From Allomyces macrogynus ATCC 38327 (Eukaryota; Blastocladiomycota; Blastocladiomycetes; Blastocladiales; Blastocladiaceae): a stretch of 64,000 bases of DNA. Below the pieces are notes generated by a model. That model made no database searches. It saw only the letters and a list, made by a program, of their open reading frames with translations, and was not told the origin of the DNA. Location: contig GG745337.1 in NCBI GenBank assembly GCA_000151295.1, positions 899,607 through 963,606 of the forward strand. The letters run 5' to 3'. This document shows, in pieces, positions 43,407-54,874 of this stretch (position 1 is the stretch's first letter; each line of letters opens with the position of its first letter). The translations under genes and the position numbers were made by a program.

Positions 43407-45705
43407 ATGGACACTGACGACGCAACCAGCAGCAGCAGCGGTGTGTTCAGCAGCTTAGCGGCATTTTCGTCGCCCACGGGAGCCCACGACGATGACCCGC
43501 ACAAGCGCGAGTTCTCGAGCGCGTCGGCCACGTCGGCCACAGCTGTCTCTGCAGACGCACCGCATGCCGCGATCAGCAGCAAGCCGTCCACCATAAACGA
43601 AGAGGATACCCGCTCATGGCTTCATGCACCAACCGCCGACGCTGGCACTGTCGCGTCCCGCGCCGCCCCGATCGACAATTCGCGCCTCGTCTACATGTGC
43701 ATGTCGATCGTCTTCATGATTGCTGTTGCATTTTCCATGATCATGGCGCCGCAGCAGCAGTTTGTGCTCCGTCTCGTGTGTCGCGAAGCAACCGAGTCTT
43801 TGGGATCGGGAGGCGGGAAACCGGAGCCCAACGCTGGCTTGCTTGCGCTGGGTGCGGCCAAACACGGCCGCTCGATTGATCCAATTTGTCAACGGCCAGA
43901 CGGTTTGTGTGTTTTGAAGCTTGATCAAGTCCGTTGTTGTGTTTCGACTGACCACCCACGACGCGTCAATCCACTGGCTAGTGCAGCGCGTGATTGTCGC
44001 GACCACGACCATGCTTTCCCTTGTGCTCGCTATTCCAGCCATGTTCACAACGTCCTTGTACGGGCAGCTGTCGGACAATCCGCGAATTGGTACGTTGTTT
44101 GCAATTGCAAGCTTTGTTTCGGTGTGATCCGCTCACTCGTGCGCCCTTCACGTGCAGGGCGCCGTCCATTCCTCCTCCTTCCTGTATTTGGGTATATTTT
44201 CTGCCTCAGCGGCATCTTTGTCGTCGACCGCTTGCAAATGTCAAGCTGGTTCTTGATCCCCGGCAATTTGGTTCTCGGTCTTGCAGGCGATCTGTCCACC
44301 CTGCTCATGGGTACGCCGCTGTTCGTATGACCTGTGGTGCTTAGGACACTGACTGACGTGCGCGCCGCACTTTCGCAGCGCTGTTCGCAATGATGACCGA
44401 CTTGATCCCGACCCCGCGCCGCACATTCTTTTTCGTAATCATTGAACTCACCATGATGATTGGGATGATGTGTGGGCCGCTGATCATGTCGACGGCCGTT
44501 TCGTACGCGCCCGAGAGCCCACTGTTGCCAATCGGCATTGGAATCGCGCTCATGGCGCTCGCATTCGTGCTCATCCTGATCTTGGTCCCTGGCGCACCCA
44601 AGGCGCAAGAACTGCGTGCCGAGCCGGTCGATCCTAGTCACCGCGCACCCATGTCGCTGTGGTCCGTCGTCAAGTCGATGGAGCTCATGTGGAAGCCGTG
44701 GAATCGGTCGCGGCTCGCGCTCGTGATTGCGTTTTTTATTGCCGATGTACGTGGTACATGAATGAGTATTAGGCCACGATGTGCGCACACGGCATTGTTA
44801 CTCACCCCTTGATGCCGATGAACTAGCTGTGTAGCGCGGGTCAAGGCACCATGCTCGTGCCGTACACGTACCGCCGATTCGGGTGGACGTCCAAGGAGGA
44901 CGGCCTGTTTCAGTCGATCTCGTTCTTTGCCAAGGTCTTGGTCATGATTGCGTTCTTGCCGTTTGCGCACAAGGGCAAGGACCGGTGGCGGTCGCCGTCG
45001 CAGCAGCAGGAGCAGGAGCAACTGCGGTCGAGTGATCCCGAGTCGGCCGAGTCGGAAACGACGCCGCTCTTGGCCACATCGAGCGGTCGCGCGGCACCGT
45101 CGGTGTCGACCTGGTGGTGGTCGCAGGCGTGGGCCACGTGGACGGCGCGGTACCCGATGGAGGCGTGGCTCGGGCAAACCGGTCTCCTGTCGTATGCCAT
45201 CACGTATGTGCTCTATGGCGCAGCCACGGTCGGGTGGTTGTATGCTGCGGGTACAGTCTTTTGCGCCCTCCTTCGTGTGTCCCTACCATCGGCGACATTT
45301 GCCCAGACGCTAACGCGGTTCATGGCTCGACTATCCCCAGCGAGTACCGTCGACGCCATCGGCATCCTGAGCATGCCCGCGATGCGGTCACTGCTCACGC
45401 AAACCGTGCCCGCGTCCCTGGTTGGGACCGTGCTCGCGACCGTCTCGATCACGCGTTCGCTCGCGTTCATCCTCGCGCCCATCCTGTTCAACGCCGTCTA
45501 CGCGGCCACCGTGGGCGCTGCTGACGGCGCCGTCTATTATATGGCTTCAGGTCTTTGGACGCTGGCGCTCGTTCTGTCACTCGCCGTGCAGCGAAAGGAC
45601 CTGGTTCCGCGCGGACCCGACGCACAGGCCGATTCGGCGAGCGTGGCGGCCGAGATGGAGGCCGAGAATATGATTGAGGAGGTCGCGCCGAATGCGGCGC
45701 ACTAG
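43407..45705 (+). CDS. MFS transporter, array copy 3 (SLC46-like)
   Basis: Exons 43407-43902, 43982-44089, 44158-44310, 44379-44746, 44827-45250 and 45341-45705 give 637 aa; phases are identical to copies 1 and 2. Conserved segments: QQQFVLRLVCREATES, GRRPFLLLPVFGYIFC, MMTDLIPTPRR, SLWSVVKSMELMWKPWNRSR, VPYTYRRFGWTSKEDG and MRSLLTQTVPASLVGTVLA. The N-terminal leader (about 95 residues) is Ser/Ala-rich with SKPSTINEED, which is also kept in decayed copy 4. It is closest to copy 2. Substrate unknown. Confidence 0.85.
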
Positions 45706-46710
45706 TGGGTGGATGCAGTGTGCGGTCGGGGCGGACGTGCATTTCTCTGCAGGGAGCTGAGGCTCGCGGTTGAAGCGAGAGGAGTCAAATGTTGCTGGGG
45801 ATTGGTTTGCTCTGGATTGCTTCAGATTGCTTTGGTTTGGTCGCGGGTGGACGTGCTGCAAACGCGCACTTGCGGCGACCGCAACAGTCTTGTTTTGCGC
45901 TTTATCATCGTCGCAATTTAGAACACCGGGATGGGCAGGTAATTAACGATTGCTGTCAGACATGGCTGGCAGGCATCATGGCACCAACCAAGACATCAGA
46001 CTGCACCATGCAATCATGTCTTGGACGAGACAGGCCGCCGTTGAAGCGTGGCATGCGCATCCCGCTCTCGCCGCTCCCGAACACGATGATAATCAAGGTG
46101 CACGTCAAAATATGTAGTGACGGAGGAGGAGGGAGCGAGGGAAGGAGGGGGGGGGGGGCGTGCTAATGTCGAACTTCCCGTCCTTGAATCATTCACGCTC
46201 CAAGCACTTCCTTTACGACATTGGCCGCAGCCAACAACAGAAATTGCACGCGCGCATTGCACTGGCCATGTTTCGCAGCAGCGTGATCTGTTGAGACCTG
46301 AACCGGGCCACAACGAACATGATGTATGTTCGGCCTGTGCGCAATGCCAACATCGTTTCTGTGCCCTCTTCTCTCTTCATAATTGAAAATAATATCCTTC
46401 TTGCGCCTGGCGCGGCCGTCCTTCAGCGCAGAGCACACTCTCCAACCCGCTCGATCCGTGGCGTTGCGATTTCCTTCACTTGTGTGATACTCAGCTTCCA
46501 TTTAGCCGGCGTTTTCTCTTCCATACAACGCGACGGCCTGGCTCACGCGGGATCGTGCAACTTCCCTCACTCTTCTCTGCCGACATGAATCACACTCGCT
46601 CAGTCTACTCAAGCTCTGTGCTGGCGCCAAAGCGCTCGTGAAGTGCCTGCAACACGCTCTCTTTCCTTCGCCGTGCTGATTGTCTCGCACGCCCTGATCA
46701 ACGGCGCGTC
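45706..46710. other. Spacer between MFS copies 3 and 4
   Basis: About 1 kb. It contains a 12-nt G run (46147-46158) and the second copy of the unidentified helical relic (46199-46293, peptide SKHFLYDIGRSQQQKLHARI, ending in a stop). The leader of MFS copy 4 follows. The 3' UTR after copy 3 is alignable with that after copy 2 by eye. No intact gene. Confidence 0.5.
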
Positions 46711-47350
46711 ATGGACGGGGACGCGGCCAGCAGTAAGAGAAGCGATTCCGGCAATTCGGCAGCATTTTCCTGGCCCACAAAAGTCCTCGCCGATGGACCA
46801 CACAAAATCGAGCTCTCGATCACGACGGTAATGTCGTCCAACGCCACAGTCTCTGCCGACACGCTGCGTGCTGCGATCCGTAGCAAGCCGTCGACCATCA
46901 ACGAGGGGGATATCCGTTAATTGCTTCGTGACGCTGTCGATGGACCCGCGCCCCCGCCAACGCGTGTCGTGGCTCTCTTATCCAGCGGGCACCATCGAAG
47001 CAATAGGCATCCTATATATGCCCGCAATGCGATCCCTGCTCACGCAAAAAGTACCCGCGTCCCTGGTCCGGACCGTGCACGCGATTGTCTCGGTCATGCA
47101 TTCCCTCGGGCTCATTCTCGCGCCCATCCTGTTCAACGCCGTCTACGCGGCGACCGTTTGTGTCGCGGACAGCGCCGTCTACTTCATGGGCGAAGGCATC
47201 TGGAAGATTGCGCTCGCGTTATCGCTTGCCGGGCAGCGCAAGGATCTGGTCCCTCACGGGCCCGATGCAGGGCCGGACTCGGCGAGCGTGGTGGCTGAAA
47301 TGGAGGCCGAGAATATGATTGAGGAAATCATGACGAACGTGGCGCACTAG
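46711..47350 (+). pseudogene. MFS copy 4, internally deleted
   Basis: The start (MDGDAASSKRSDSGNSAAF) matches the leader of copy 3 as far as SKPSTINEGD. A stop follows at 46918-46920. Only about 60 nt later the sequence resumes as the end of intron 5 and a full-length exon 6 (46986-47350, 365 nt, as in copies 2 and 3) with no stop and the same acidic C-terminus. Exons 2-5 and most of exon 1 are gone. A single internal deletion explains this. A short frame through exon 6 could still be translated, but it would hold only about two membrane segments. Confidence 0.8.
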
Positions 47351-47712
47351 GGGTAGTCGTTACGTAGCGCGGTCCACGGCACGGCTGCGTACATTGCCTA
47401 ACGGCTGTGCCGGGTTTGGGGTGCGCGCGGTATCGGCTTTGGTTTGGAAATGGTTTGATTTGGTTTGCTTTTGATTTGGGTTGCTTGGATTGAGACGTGC
47501 CGGACGCGTCCATGCAGCGACCGCGACAATCTTATTTGATTCTTCATCATCGTCTCAGCCTTTTCCACCGCGTGTCTTTTTTATTTAGGGCCCCGGTAAA
47601 AATCAACTGGAAAGGGTTGCTGCTGCCTGCTGTTTGCTGATGCGTGTTGGCGGTGTTCGATTGCACTCAATTGCATGTTCAAACCATCATTCCCGCTCCT
47701 CGCTTCACCACC

Positions 47713-48462
47713 ATGATCACCGTATCACCGCCAACTGTGCACCTCCAGTCAACACCAGCAATCCGCGACCTGCTGCACGCCATCTACGCGAGCCCAGTCG
47801 CACAAGCGTCGGATCTTGCCAGCGAACTCGCCGCGTATATCGAAGATGACCGCGTCCCGCTCCCGCTCGTGCACCAGTGCCAAGAGCACGGCGTGGATTG
47901 CCTCGGCCGCGACAAGTCGCTCTACTCCGTGACGCGCGGCACGCGCGTCTCGTTCCCGCCACCACCGACCACGACGGGCAAGGTCTGTTCGCTGCCATTG
48001 TCAACTTGACGTGACGTGATGCCCTGGCAAATCGTGCTGACGCGGGGGGCGTGTTCATGCAGTCACCCGCCCTCCAGCGCATTCTCGACGACATTCGCCG
48101 TGATCAGAAACGGAAAGAGTATGAGCGCATGGCCGGGCACACATTACCTGGCCCGCGCGAAGGCAACGACGCGCCCGTGATCCCGCGTGCGACACGCCGC
48201 ACGTTTCTCGCCGTCACCAACGTCTTCTACACGGCCGTTTCCGTATTTGTCGCCGTGTATTACATTGGCGCGACGGTCGCGGATGATATTGCATGGGTAC
48301 GTCTGGCTCTGCCGTGCTGAGGGATCGTGGTTGAATTTCACTGATGTTCCTTGGCGTGCCGTCACTTAGCAAGTCTTGGTTGCGTTCTTGCTCGCCATAC
48401 TCGTCCTCGGCGGCGAGGCCTGGCTCGCGTACCGCAGCAGCGACCAGCGGAAAATGGCTTGA
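47713..48462 (+). CDS. VMA12: V-ATPase assembly factor VMA12/TMEM199 (ER membrane)
   Basis: Exons 47713-47982, 48063-48296 and 48370-48462 (all phase 0) give 198 aa, close to yeast Vma12 (215). A cytosolic N-domain (IRDLLHAIYASP; RDKSLYSVTRGTRV) is followed by the family segment SPALQRILDDIRRDQKRKEY and two membrane helices, one in exon 2 (TNVFYTAVSVFVAVYYIG) and one in exon 3 (VLVAFLLAILVLGGEAWLAY). Vma12 works in the ER with Vma21 and Vma22 to assemble the Vo sector of the V-ATPase. This is the only intact copy of three in the array. It lies 362 nt after the decayed MFS copy 4. Confidence 0.75.
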
Positions 48463-48608
48463 TATTTACTGTTTTTTTGAATCGAATTTGTTTTGCTCTT
48501 GCTGATGCTCTCGAATCGGAACAGGCATGGAATGGAATCATCGGCGTAAAGACAAACATGACTGCATGCGCCTCGCAGCAAGAGAATGTCTCCCCACCCA
48601 TCGCAACT

Positions 48609-48775
48609 TCGAAATTTACCAGAAAATGACCTTTGACATGCCCGCACCGCTACCCTCCATCGTGCACCTTCGACCCCGACAGTCCCAGCTGCAGTGACGA
48701 CACTGCTGGCAGCGCACCGCTCCCGCCCTCCACCTCGTTAAGCTTGACATGGCTCGGAACCCCGTCAGAAATGGG
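48609..48775 (-). pseudogene. Decayed copy of the ADA3 3' end
   Basis: The stretch aligns with 52336-52525, that is the last 50 or so codons and 3' UTR of the intact ADA3 gene, in the same orientation. Shared landmarks include AAAATGA followed by TTGACA, GGCAGCGCACC, a CCGCTCCCGCC run and AGCTTGACAT. It lies 147 nt after VMA12. It shows that the duplicated unit extended into the neighbouring ADA3 gene. Confidence 0.7.
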
Positions 48776-48862
48776 CGTGCGTAGTCTAGTCGACGCTTCT
48801 TTTACATTATAGTCAGGGCCAAACTTCACTTGTCAGTCATGCACCGCGAACATCGATTCCTT

Positions 48863-49275
48863 TCAGGTGGAGAAGACTTGGAAACGGACCTTGAGACGCT
48901 CCACTTCGTCTTCGGCTACTGGCGCGTCCGGTTTGGCGGCAGTCGCGCGTTCGCGCTGCGCATCTGACGAGGACCCGGCCAACCTGTCGTTTTCGGTCGA
49001 GGCAGGAGGTTGGGCGGCCTCATCGTGCTGAAACTCGGGATCCAAGGTCGCGTAGACGCGATCAATGCCCTTCGTCGCGACTTGTGTGACAGTCGACCCT
49101 GGCCACAACCGAACCGCTGCGCGTCAGCTATTCCTGGACATTGCTTCGTGGAGGCAAACTCGGCTTCGGTATGCGCAAACAAAGGAACGGACAATCGCAC
49201 CGCCATTGAGAAAACCGAGAGCGTGCGGTTTTGCAGAGCAAACGGCCGTCGAGGGAATTGATACGAGGCAGGCAT
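48863..49275 (-). CDS. Small uncharacterised two-exon protein
   Basis: Exons 49275-49140 and 49080-48863 (59-nt intron, phase 1) would give 117 aa starting MPASYQFPRRPFALQNRT. The N-terminus has Arg and a short hydrophobic stretch; the rest is charged and ends in RLKVRFQVFST. Splice phase matches, but the intron is at the short end and its donor (gtccag) is unusual. Lying between relics, it may itself be a relic of an unknown gene. No family is recognised. Confidence 0.3.
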
Positions 49276-49449
49276 ACGACGCAGAGATTAACCAAATTTA
49301 AGTGGAGACGTTCGCCAGGTCTGGTCTGGTCTGGATCGCGCCGGCTGGAAGAATCGGCCTTGCTCTCGGTTTGGCCTCAATATGATCCAGATTTGATCAA
49401 CTTTCATCGCCACCGGCTGGCCGGGCTGCTGTCGTCTCACCCGCCGCGC

Positions 49450-51382
49450 CCAAGAACACGCGCCGCGTCTACTTGCCCATGTCGATTCTCTTCACGGTTT
49501 CCATGGCGCTCATGATGATCAATGCGCCGCAGCACCAATTTTTGCTCCGGATTGTGTAACGCGAAACGGCCGAGTCGTTGTTTGGACTTCATACACGGAA
49601 GTTCGCGCAGGGTGCGGCCAAACATGGCAGTGCGATTGATCCAGTTTGTCAAGCGCCAAACGATTCGCGTCTCGATGTGTCTTTTTTTGTTTCCATTTTT
49701 CTGGTGCGATGCGACTGACTGACCGACTAACAAACCAACACTGAAAGAGGCAATCCATCTACCAGTTCAACGCGTGATTGCTTCCACTACAACCATTCTC
49801 TCGCTCATGCACGCCGTCCCGGCATCTTTGCTGCTTCGCTGTACGGGCAGTGGTCTGATAACACGCGGATTGATACTTCGTGATTCATAACCTGTCAAAG
49901 TATCATATTGTGCCTATTGTCTCACTCGCGCCTATCCCACTTAGGCCGTCGCCCATTCCTGGTGCTTCCCGCGCTCGGATACATTCTCTTTTTCAGCATT
50001 ATATCGTCAACTATTTCCATCTGTCGAGTTGGTTTTTTATTCCGGGCAACTTGCTTCTTGGCCTTTCAGGCGACGTCAAACCGCACTTTTTTTTTCGTGG
50101 TCACGGAAATGGCCTTCATGACGGGGATGATGGTTGGACCATTGATCATGTCGGCAATTGTCGCACACGTACCTGACATGCCGCTCTTGCCGACTAGCGT
50201 TGGCATCGGGCTCATGGCCCTCGCGATCGTGTTGACGCTCATCCTGGCCCCGAACGCGTCCAAGGCACGGGAGCTCCGCGCCGAGGGCGGTGATCACGGC
50301 CAGCAGCGCGCGCGCATGTCGCTGTGGTCGGCCATCAAGGCCATGGATCTCATGTGGAAACAATGGAACCGGTCGAGGTTCGCAATCGTCATTTCTTTCT
50401 GCATCTACGACGTACGTGGTCTCGACACGTTGTTAGGGCCTCATGTGCTGATCGATTTCTTACTCTCATTGTGCCTTCGTTATTTCTTCTAGTTGTGCAT
50501 TTCGGGCCAAGCCACTCTTTCTGTGCCCTACGCGTACCGCCGTTTTGGGTGGACGTCCAATGAGGACGGTTATTTCCAGGCAGTCGCGTTCTTTGCCGAA
50601 GTGCTCGTCATGATCGCGTTTTTGCACTATGTGCACAGGGCCAAGAACCGGTGGCGGTCGCAGTTGCAGTCGCATGAGCAGGAGCAGGAGCAGGAGCAGG
50701 AGCAGCAACCGCGGTCGAGCGATCCTGAGTCGGCCGAGTCGGAAATGACACCAGCCTTGTCCACTTCGAGTGATTGTGCAACGTCGTCGGACTCGGCGCG
50801 AGGGTGGTTGCGGCCCTGGACGGCACGGTACCCGATGGAGGCGTGGGTCGCTCAAGTCGGCTTCCTCACCTTTGCCATCGCGTATGCACTGCACTCTCTG
50901 GTGCAGCGAAAGTCGTTGTATACCTTGGGTATGATCATTACTCTCCACCTCGTTCTTCTTTGCTCAGTCACCTGCAAACAGCCGTCGCTGACCAATCTCG
51001 CGTTTCCTTGGTGATCACCAGCCAGCATTTTGACGTTCTGAGTACGCCCTCGGTGCGGTCGCTGCTCACGCGAACCGTGCCTGCGTCCTTGGTCGGGACT
51101 TTGATCGCCACCTTCTCGGTCACGCATTCGCTCGCGTACATTCTGGCCCCTGTTGTGTTCAACGCTGTCTACGCGACGACCGTGGGCATTGTCGACGGCG
51201 CCGCCTACAACATGGGCGCAGCCATGTGGGCGATCGCGCTTGCCCTGTCGCTTGCCGTGCAGCACAAGGACCTGGTCGCGCGCGGACCCGACACGGTGGT
51301 GACCAAGATCGAGACCGAAAAGACGACGCAGGAAGAGGTCGCGCTGAACGCGGCGGAATGGGTGGAGGTAGTGCACGCTTGA
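49450..51382 (+). pseudogene. MFS copy 5, decayed
   Basis: All exons are recognisable but broken. Exon 1 lacks the leader and ATG, begins near RRVYLPMSILF, and has a stop in place of the Cys codon of the conserved VCRE segment. Exon 2 (about 49765-49870) has lost the frame of its second half. Exon 3 is fused directly to exon 4 near 50085 by a deletion that removed intron 3 and about 45 nt of exon sequence. Exon 5 (from 50493) and exon 6 (to 51382) are largely open, including VPYAYRRFGWTSNEDG, the Gln/Glu repeat and SLLTRTVPASLVGT. No functional protein is expected. Confidence 0.85.
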
Positions 51383-51719
51383 CGCACCGACGGGTTGTTG
51401 TGCGTTGTAGGTGCCCAAGACGTGTCCCCCCGTTTTTGTTTGTGAAATTGGTTTGCTTTGGGATGAGTTGGTTTGCTCATGGGTGTTAACAGTCCGATTG
51501 TGCTCTCGCAACAACTTCCACAATTTCGTTTTGCTCTTCGTCAATTTCGTCGCCTTGTCCACACATTATGGAGTTCATTTTTATCCTGCACAGAGCCAAA
51601 AAAGGAAGGATTATGTCACTGATGCATCGGTTTGCGCTGGGTCTCATCCAGGCTTCCATTCAAAATTGGACAAACTTCTGTCATATCTGAGACCGAGTTT
51701 GCCGTGATCACCACAATCA

Positions 51720-52145
51720 ATCATGTACAGCACAAAATGCTGCACCAATCGCCGTGTTCCACTCCTCCTCGTTCGTCGGTGCCATGAGCACGGTACGGCG
51801 ATGCCTCGGGACGGAGGAAGTCACTGTGCGCGACAAAGCGCGACCTCCCCGCCTGCCACCACCGACCCTCGCCGGGCCAGTTCTATCCGCTGCACCGTCC
51901 ATCCATCAGGTTGAACGTTGTCTCTGACGCTCCGCGTGGGGTTCGTTCCGTGCTGTCGGCCGCGCTGCATTGTATCCTCACATTCGCGCGACCGAGTGCT
52001 GAAAGCGGATCCGCACATGGCCATTCCGTACCCTCTGAGGGTCGTGGCTAAATCAAAATACTCAACGTTTCTTGGCGTGCGCTTGCATGTCTTGGTCGCG
52101 TTTCTGCCACTCGCGATTGTCGTTCTTGGCAGCGAGGCCGGACTG
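51720..52145 (+). pseudogene. Decayed VMA12, copy C
   Basis: Exon 1 (about 51740-51880) and exon 3 (about 52065-52145) of VMA12 can be aligned. In exon 1 the DNA for RVPLPLV and the following stretch up to PPPTT is still visible, with frameshifts. In exon 3 the DNA for VLVAF.LAI.VLG.EA.LA is visible in frame. Exon 2 is not recognisable. It precedes intact ADA3 just as intact VMA12 precedes the ADA3 relic. Confidence 0.7.
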
Positions 52146-52376
52146 GCGCGCGGACCGCCGTGGTCACCAAAGGAACATGATTGGGTGCTCATCGAATTGA
52201 TGGTGATGGAATAGGTTGGATGTTGCTAGCAGTTGCTTTCTGTCCTCTCTCAGGTTGGAGGGAGGACATAACGAAGACAACGATCAGCATCGTGGAGGGA
52301 CTCGTTTCCCTCCGTCGCAAAACAGTCCTGCTTTTCGAAATTGCCCGGAAAATGATTATTGACACGCCCGCCCCCC

Positions 52377-54874
52377 TCATCCAATCTTCCCCGCCCCTGG
52401 CGGCGGCACCGGCAACGGTGGCACCGGTCCCGACGACGCAGCTGCAGGCAGCGCACCACCCCCCACCGCCGCTCCCGCCGCCCCGGTCTCGTCCAGCTTG
52501 ACATTCCCCGGAATCCCGTCATAAATCGAGCTCCTTGGAATCTGCCACGCCTCCTCATCATGTCCCGCAAACACGGCGCCGGCATGCGCAATCAAATCGC
52601 GACGCTTCTGCATCAAGACGCCAATTTGGTCCGGGAACGGTTCCGTCGTCGGTCCTTGCGGCGGGGGCGGTTCGGAATCCGCGCGTCCCGTACGCTTTTC
52701 GTGGTTCTTGACGCCGGCAGTCCCATCGGCAATTGCTGCAGCCGCGGCGGCAGAAGCCCTTTTCTTGGATTTCTTGGCGGCCGGTTTCGCACAGTACCGC
52801 GCGATAAATGCCTTTTCCAACTGCTTGTCAATGTCGTCGAGGAGGGCGAGGTACTCCTGGTACGCGAGCCGCATGCGCGCCATGTGGGCGAGCCGCGCAC
52901 GACGCGCGGTGTTGATGGCGAGCTGGTCCCGCAAGAGGGATTGTATGGAACGCAGAGATTCGGCGACGGGGTCGTCGTCTTCGCCGGCGGTCGCGGCGTC
53001 CTAGATGAAAAACGAGAGAACATGTATTGGTTCGACGATGCGGAGAGGAGGGAGAAAAAAGGTCAGAGTGCACGCACCTCGCCATCAAGTAATCCGAGCG
53101 CGCGCAATTCGCCGCGCAATCGGTCATCAAGCGCCTCCACGTCGGCCGGCGCGAGTGTTGCAACCGATGCTGGATCGACCCACGGACCTGCTGCCGCCGC
53201 TGCGGCCAGGCCGTCAAGTTTTCCCGCTGCTACCGGCGCCCCACTCGCTTCGGCCATCACCACATCCCCGTCCGCGCTCACCGGGTCGCCGCCCTCGTCC
53301 CAGTCATCCTCGGACGACGGGTCGTCTGGGTCCGGCAACAAGCACGAGAGCAGTCGCTGGTGCAGCGGGACGACCTGTGCGCGCGCAGCATGGGCGTCGG
53401 CCACACGCGTATGCGCGCGGTCAAACGCCACGTCCAGTGCCGGGTGCGCGTGTGGCGGCAAGCCGACCGCGGGCGTCGCCGGGTCGAGCGGGGACGTGCT
53501 GGTTCCGACCTGTGGCAAGTGCGGTTTCCCGAGTTTCGGGACGAGAAAGTACCGCGCGAGATCCGTCGGGACGGCCGAGGTGCCAATGGTCGGGACTGCT
53601 GCGGCAGGCGCTGCGGCAGCGGCGGCATGAGTACCGGGCGCAGGCGAATTTCGGCCGGGGATCGGGGAGGGAGCGACAGCGGCCGCGGCCGCGGCTGCTG
53701 CTGCTGCCACGGCACCGGGTGTCGTGGATGCCGAAACGGATGCGTTCTGCTTGGTGAGGAACGCGATATCATCTTCGGTCACGGGTCGCAGCCAGGCGTC
53801 AATGTAGCTGTAGAACGTGGGCAATGCCGTCTGCTGCTTGTCGTTGACCTTGACTTTCGAGTAATCGTCCCCCTGTAACGTCTCGGTCGCCGGCATTTTC
53901 GCAACCGCGTCCTCGCCGAGGAAATTGCGATAGTAGTACGGCCGGTCAACGTACTGTACGACCGTCATCCCCGGCGGTGCCGGTGGCGGTGGCGGGATCG
54001 CGGGTGCGGGCGGCGGCGCGGGGGACGCGCCTGGTTGCGGCGATGCAGAGGATGCGGCGGCGGGTGGTGGTGGCGCCGCCGTTGTGGACCTGCGCGATCC
54101 GGACGACGACGCAGTCCCGCGGCGTTCGAGTTTGCGCTTGCGGTGCGGGTCGACGGGGAGGGCGGGGGTGCCGTTCGTGGACGGGTACGAGGCGTGCGGG
54201 AGGGGATGCCCCGGTGGGATTGGCATGGCCAGAGGGAGCGGCGACGACGCGGTGCGCGTGTCCTCGACCTTGATCTTAATCCTTGGTGGGGGAAGCACGT
54301 CGTCGAGCGCGCCAATCGATCGCTTGCGCCTTGCCGCGTCCACGAGCCCGGGTTCCGACTTGATGTCGACCGAAGATGCGGGGGAGGCAGGTTCCACGGA
54401 TCGCGACGACCGACCGCCCGCGACGGCGCCCGGGACAGCCACATTCGTCCACGAATTACTCCTGGTCAAATCAATTGGTCCTGCGAGCGGTGTCGACGGA
54501 GTGCGCTCGGCCTGCATACCCTGGGCCGTGACGGGGGTCGCGGGCGGGTGCGCATTCGCTGCTCGTCGTGCGGTACTGATCCACTGCTCGAGCGCGGCAA
54601 TTTCGCGCTCGAGGTCGAGTGATCGTGCTGCCGCCGTGAGCGCCAGCCCTTGCAGCTCGTCACGCAACGTGCTGAGCTCGGCCGCGTCCGGGACAGGTAC
54701 CGGGTTCAGCGCCGCGTCGGCGGTGGTCGCCATGTGCACCTGGAATGCATACGCGATGGGCGTGCTTGGGTGCAAAAGCGACGAGGCCGGCGGCGGTGGG
54801 GGCGGCGGTGGCGGGTGCTGTGATGGGCCCGTCGGGGCCCCTAGCCCACCGGGCGCGTAGGGCGGTGGTGGCAT
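52377..54874 (-). CDS. ADA3: SAGA transcriptional adaptor ADA3/NGG1
   Basis: Exons 54874-53078 and 53000-52377 (77-nt intron, phase 0) give 806 aa. The N-terminal half is Pro/Ala/Ser-rich with nuclear-type basic runs (RKRKLERR). The ADA3 domain begins with LPTFYSYIDAWLRPVTEDDIAFL and continues with LARYFLVPKLGKPH, QRLLSCLLPD, then LDDRLRGELRALGLLDGE, DDPVAESLRSIQSLL, and the coiled segment RMRLAYQEYLALLDDIDKQLE. Ada3 joins Ada2 and Gcn5 in the histone-acetylation module of SAGA. The start is the ATG at 54874; the frame is open a little further upstream without ATG. Poly-Ala and poly-Pro runs are longer than usual. Confidence 0.92.

Larger units (their letters stand above)
40061..52525. repeat. 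Tandem segmental duplication: MFS - VMA12 - ADA3 tail
   Basis: The order MFS, VMA12 and ADA3 3' end occurs twice in full (MFS copy 4, VMA12, ADA3 relic; then MFS copy 5, VMA12 relic, intact ADA3). MFS copy 2 with a VMA12 relic is a third, partial occurrence. One VMA12 and one ADA3 survive intact, the extra copies decay, and MFS copies were kept more often. This is read directly from sequence matches; the order of events is inference. Confidence 0.75.
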
